Shown here: positions 60,230 to 64,000 of the stretch, piece by piece
How positions within the stretch are numbered: position 1 is the first letter of the stretch
How the letters are laid out: every line of letters starts with the position of its first letter
NCBI RefSeq assembly: GCF_033118175.1
Contig: NC_083703.1
Location: forward strand, 81,026,501 to 81,090,500
From: Dama dama
Taxonomy: Eukaryota; Chordata; Mammalia; Artiodactyla; Cervidae
DNA length: 64,000 nucleotides
Reading direction: 5' to 3'
Notes under the pieces: generated by a model
The model's input: the letters and a program-made list of their open reading frames with translations, nothing else
Databases searched by the model: none
Told to the model about the DNA's origin: nothing
Translations under genes and position numbers: made by a program

Positions 60230-60322
60230 AGAAAGGGGGAGGGAGAAGGAGGGGAGAGAGAGAAGTAAGGAAGAAGCAAAGAGGGAGACAGGAAGGAGGG
60301 AGGGAGGAGAGAGAAAGAAGCA
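60230..60322. repeat. GA-rich purine tract
   Basis: GGGGGAGGGAGAAGGAGGGG-type purine run of about 90 bp in a BCAS1 intron. Confidence 0.85.
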
Positions 60323-61329
60323 ACGGCAGCAACAACGCAGATTCCAAAGCTCTCTCTCCCAACGAGAATCACGACATAGCCATTCCAATTTTTACTCATC
60401 ACAGACAACATTTCTGGACATATTTGGATTTTTAACTTCTGCTCAGTTCCAGCAATTAAATAAAAGTGAAAACACAAGCCCCGTCCATGGCAAGCAAACA
60501 GAGACACCACGGAAGAGCCAAACATATTTTGCTTTGGCCAAATAATAGTGATCAGTTTCTATCTTAAGGAGCTGTGAACTTACATAGCCCACTTATAACA
60601 TTTTTTCCAAAGACTGCACTTCTTTTAGAGCAGACAGCTGCTGCTTTGGGTCTGACACTCACAAAGCCAATTTGTTCATCTCCCTGGAAGATTTTTTATA
60701 ATGATACATTTGTGTGATGGCTTACACGGAGCCATCTTCTTAGACACAAATGCACTGTCTTGAAAGTCTTGACCATCACTCTTGGAAATTAAAGGCCCCA
60801 AAGAGAGTGAGGTTCAACTTGTGTCTGTCAAGTGTAGACCCAAGGAGTCTGCTCTCCTGCCTGAGAGAATGTCTCACAGCATCTATTGCAGCAATATGCT
60901 CTGATGCCTGGTGCAACTACCTGCCCTGAGTACCACCCACGGTTAGTAGAGAATCTAGGTTGCCATGGAAATAAAGGCGAACGAGCAATCAAAGTAAAAT
61001 GAAGCAGAGAGTGCAGCATCATGTCCCTTAAGGAAGTGACAAGATGTTCTTAGGCTGAGTAGACTCTTTCAGCCCCTAAACGGTAACAAATGCTAAAAAT
61101 GTGTGCTCTGATTCTGCATTTTATCTGCATGGATTCAATGGGTGTTACAACTATTGATCCAAAGTTATTTCCCCATGGTCACTAATCATGTGAAAGGGTG
61201 AAAGAGTCTACAGTGGGTGAATCACACTTGGAGCATGCAAGAACCCATAACCCCAGAGCTGACGTGCCCAGGGGTCCATCACACCAGAGATGACTATGGA
61301 ATGATTCTGTCATTTCATGTGTAACTTAC

Positions 61330-61371
61330 ATTCTCCTCTGCACCTGTGGGGACTGAATCCTCTTTAACTGA
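61330..61371 (-). CDS. BCAS1: BCAS1 coding exon, 14 codons (SVKEDSVPTGAEEN)
   Basis: Read on the minus strand, a pyrimidine-rich acceptor ending in CTTCAG precedes 61371 and a consensus donor GTAAGT begins at 61329. The 42-nt exon is phase 0 at both ends and translates to SVKEDSVPTGAEEN, which matches the human BCAS1 segment between LFWKK and VVCESP exactly as I remember it. It is acidic and probably disordered. It joins in frame to the exon at 54396, so skipping it would remove 14 residues without a frameshift. A second AG four bases into the exon would break the frame and is not preferred. A related exon-like segment lies about 2.2 kb downstream at 59135-59100. Confidence 0.93.
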
Positions 61372-62227
61372 CTGAAGGGAAGATAAAAACAAAAGCAAGA
61401 GTTAGTATGTTACCAAAACCAGGGCTAACGGCTTTCTGGTGCCATTCTTGGACATTGCTTATGCCACCTTGTTCCAAGAAGAACTCAAACGAGGTTTATA
61501 CAAACATAAACAGTGTAAATTAAATCACGTATTTTAAAATGCAACGAAGGAACAATAAACATACAGATTCAGCCTGAATACAAATGGAGTGATGAGGGGA
61601 TGTTACAGAAACACAAACGACGCTCTTGGCTGTGGGCAAGTAGTAATAACACCTTTGCCTTGACAGTTCCTGGTAGCTGTTGAAAAGAGGGACCTACGAT
61701 CTGTCACACGAGATAGTCACTGTTGGGTAAGACGCACAAGCTGCTCAGGAAAATTCTGGTAGTATGTCCAGAGCAATCCATCCCATGATCCTCTGAGAGG
61801 AAGTGGGCACTGATGTGATAAGCAGGGTCCTCAGCCTTATCCTGATGGTCAGGCAGTGGCCAGCGTCTGAAGCTGCTTCTTACCAGCCTTCGATGTGGGC
61901 CAAGGTCATTGTGCCAAAGAGCAGTCTGGTTAAAGTACTTCTGTGGAGGGCACGGGGGCTGGGGTCCAGCATAGCCAGCTTCAAACCCTGTTAATCCCTG
62001 CAGTAATTCTAGCATCTCGGTCCTGTCCCAGATTCTATCAAAGGTCAATGTCACAAAAGTCCTATCGGTTTGCCGAGCTCCATTTCTTGCAGTTGTTCTG
62101 ACGCATTTTGGAGTGGGTGATTGGTGCTTACGGGCCACTGCGAGACTCACTTGTCAGAGCTGGATTCTCTTCCCAGAAAAGTAAGCTTGAACAAAATATT
62201 TTATAAATAACTCCAGGGTGTTCATAA

Positions 62228-62345
62228 GTAAGTGTCGTTGCTCAGTCGTCTCTGACTCTTGGCGACCCTGTGGACTGTAGCCCACCAGGCTCCTCTGTCG
62301 GTGGGATTCTCCAGGCAAGAACACTGGAGCGGGCTGCCAGTGTCC
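62228..62345 (-). mobile_element. BOV-A SINE fragment
   Basis: GTCGTTGCTCAGTCGTCTCT through CACTGGAGCGGGCTGCCAG, reverse complement. It stops abruptly near a CHR-type SINE. Confidence 0.8.
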
Positions 62346-62437
62346 ACAGACCCTTGCATTTCCTCTCTTGGCCTCCAGGGCAAGAGCTCTGTCTCTGTCG
62401 GTGTTAGTTTCTTTCTTTTTGCCTGTGCTGGCTCTCT

Positions 62438-62686
62438 GCTGCTGTGCTCCGGCTTCTCTCCAGTCGCGGCGAGCAGGGGCCAGGACTTCTCCCTGCGGTG
62501 GCTTCGCTTGTGGCGGATCGTGAGCTTCAGCAGCTGTGGGACGTGGGCTCAGAGGCTTGGCTCCTGGGCTCTAGGGCACAGGCTCAGTAGTTGCTCTGAG
62601 GCCTGTGAGATCTTCAGGGATTGAACCTGTGTCTCCTGCACTGGCAGGCGGATTCTTCACCACTGAGCCATCAAGGAAGCCCCATC
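62438..62686 (-). mobile_element. CHR-type SINE, longer form
   Basis: The GGCTCTAGGGCACAGGCTCA body and tRNA-like head (CCACTGAGCCATCAAGGAAG) read as a reverse-complement CHR SINE of about 250 bp. It makes a 121-codon open frame on the plus strand with no gene meaning. Confidence 0.7.
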
Positions 62687-63671
62687 GATGTTGATTTTGT
62701 CCCAAGCTCTGCCTTTATTTTTACCTTGCAAACATGCAGTGTGAGAGAGAAGGGAAGCTGACATTCACAAACACATCCTCTTCACTTGGCGCTTTGTGAA
62801 CATCATCTGACTTAAAGTGGTCCCAAGCGGACAGTATGCCCGTCTTCACTGACACAGCAAGAAGCAGAAGTACAGACAGCTGGAGCCACTTGATTAGGGT
62901 GTACAACTAGGAAATGATGGAAACGGTTCCAAGAGCCAGTTCCCCCTGCCGTGATGACCTGAAGGATCAAAGACAGTTTTTGGTAACTGTGTGAGCTTCT
63001 TTCTCTTCTACCAGAGTTTTCTCTCTAGATGAGATCTTCAGATTGGACCACTAATTTCTACTTATCTTCTTCTCACACTAAAGCTTACCTGAGCACAGAA
63101 AAATGTCCCTAGAATGGATTGTGGGTTTTCTGGAAGCTTCTGATTGTTGGAAAATCATAGACCATTCAGAAGCGATTGCCAGTAGTGTAGCTGTCTTGCA
63201 ACCACACCCCTTCTTCCCGAGACCACTCGGGTACTATTAATCCTATGGAAAGGCAAAGAATTAAATGATATTTTAAGCAGATTGCCTCAAACCTGACCCA
63301 CAAAAGTTTCAAGAGTCAATATATTATCTACATTGAGCTGAAAAAAACCCTCCCACCATGTAAGAACAGCACTTCTGGCTTTCCAGGCTCTCTCTGCTAT
63401 CCCAGGGGGTTGGAAGGAGACTAGTCCGTGTGCTGGTTTCCTGTGTTGGGAAAGTTCTTGGCCTTTGACGGCTCACTGTTTTCCAGAGGAAGCTAAGAAC
63501 TGAGGGCAGTTGAGGCTGAGATGCAGAAGGGACGCCTCCGGACAGCGAGGTTTCTGGCATCTTCATTACGGCTCCGCGCATCCTGATCCTTCTAATGTTT
63601 CGGGAGCTGGTGTTATAAGTACTGTCTGTTCCGAAAGAAATTGCTGTCTCCTACTTTAAAGCTATGAATGA

Positions 63672-63883
63672 GTGAGTGAGTGAAGTCGCTCAGTAGTGTC
63701 CGACTCTTTGCGACCCCGTGGACTGTAGCCCACCAGGCTCCTCCTTCCATGGGATTCTCCAGGCAAGAATACTGGAGTGGGTTGCCATTCCCTTCTCCAG
63801 GGGATCTTCCCGACCCAGGGATGGAACCCAGGTCTCCCATATTGCAGGCAGACGCTTTAACCTCTGAGCCACCAGGGAAGCCC
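63672..63883 (-). mobile_element. Bov-tA SINE with target-site duplication
   Basis: Reverse-complement Bov-tA flanked by CTTTAAAGCTAT at 63654-63665 and 63884-63895. Confidence 0.93.
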
Positions 63884-64000
63884 CTTTAAAGCTATAAAGC
63901 TATACTACCCAGCAAAACACTCCTTATGTTGGGAATTAGTCCAGTGGACCATTTCTCAAAGTAACTTGCACACTGTTTTCACAATTCTTGACCTGTCCGT

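Larger units (their letters stand above)
54397..61329 (-). other. BCAS1: BCAS1 intron between the 14- and 58-codon exons
   Basis: Holds two copies of a DNA transposon family (55246-55443, 59290-59512), MIRs (56270-56425, 59515-59660), Bov-tA (57723-57930), a purine tract (60230-60320) and the candidate cassette exon at 59135-59100. The remainder has no gene that I can recognise. Confidence 0.8.
38465..64000 (-). other. BCAS1: BCAS1 gene, 3' part (last five coding exons, introns, 3' UTR)
   Basis: BCAS1 (breast carcinoma amplified sequence 1, also NABC1) is a hydrophilic, low-complexity cytoplasmic protein. In other mammals it is abundant in early myelinating oligodendrocytes, and dynein light chain binding and self-association are reported. 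Five exons on the minus strand encode the last 206 residues, compared with about 584 in the human protein as I remember it. Introns in transcription order are about 6.9, 6.6, 6.3 and 1.4 kb. They hold SINEs, L2, MIR and a BovB fragment. The exon preceding 61371, which should end in a Leu-Phe-Trp-Lys-Lys type sequence, was not found up to 64000, so 61372-64000 is read as part of a long upstream intron. Promoter and start codon are outside the window. Confidence 0.93.

Noticed and set aside
61449..61485. Possible preceding BCAS1 exon ending before GTGGCA
   Set aside because: The translation does not fit the expected Leu-Phe-Trp-Lys-Lys end, and the upstream reading is AT-rich and non-coding.
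61704..62150. 148-codon minus-strand open frame upstream of a BCAS1 exon
   Set aside because: No similarity to remembered BCAS1 sequence and no acceptor/donor pair in phase. It may be an old repeat.
1..64000. CRISPR arrays, rRNA genes and functional tRNA genes
   Set aside because: No regularly spaced direct repeats or rRNA-like sequence. The tRNA-like segments are SINE heads.

Overview
This is mammalian nuclear DNA from a ruminant, most likely a bovine. The evidence is the repeat content: BovB (RTE) LINEs on both strands, more than twenty tRNA-Glu-cored Bov-tA/BOV-A SINEs, CHR-type SINEs, a ruminant L1 with a long ORF2 fragment, and a cattle-type ERV LTR fragment. There are no bacterial genes, operons or CRISPR arrays. 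I cannot separate Bos, Bison, Bubalus and other bovids from the sequence alone.

The only protein-coding gene I can support is BCAS1 (NABC1), on the minus strand, in roughly the right-hand 40% of the window. Five coding exons can be placed to the base, each with consensus splice sites and a peptide matching the human protein as I remember it. In transcription order they are 61371-61330 (14 codons), 54396-54223 (58), 47628-47563 (22), 41282-41019 (88) and 39626-39552 (24 plus stop). Together they encode the last 206 residues. The 3' UTR runs left to about 38480. The promoter and earlier exons lie beyond position 64000. All internal exons are phase 0-0 with lengths divisible by three. A sixth, unproven exon-like segment at 59135-59100 resembles the 14-codon exon and may be a duplicated cassette exon.

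Left of about 38,400 the window is intergenic. If synteny with human 20q13.2 holds, this is the side facing ZNF217. It contains a CpG island with clustered GC boxes (about 14,560-15,250) beside a G-rich purine tract, and otherwise repeats and unassigned DNA. Several insertions keep a readable history: an L1 that appears to carry a 3' transduction plus a 37-bp fold-back at its 5' end (7343-9590); a Bov-tA joined to an LTR fragment and inserted as one unit inside an older L1 (27253-27602); a BOV-A2 whose 5' junction carries an inverted copy of flanking DNA (13681-13993); nested SINE in BovB (18112-19600); and a SINE with an unusually long 30-bp target-site duplication (32263-32527).

Nearly all other open frames are repeat-derived or shadows. 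No search was run: exon calls rest on splice signals and remembered human BCAS1, and repeat family names on recognition of consensus motifs.
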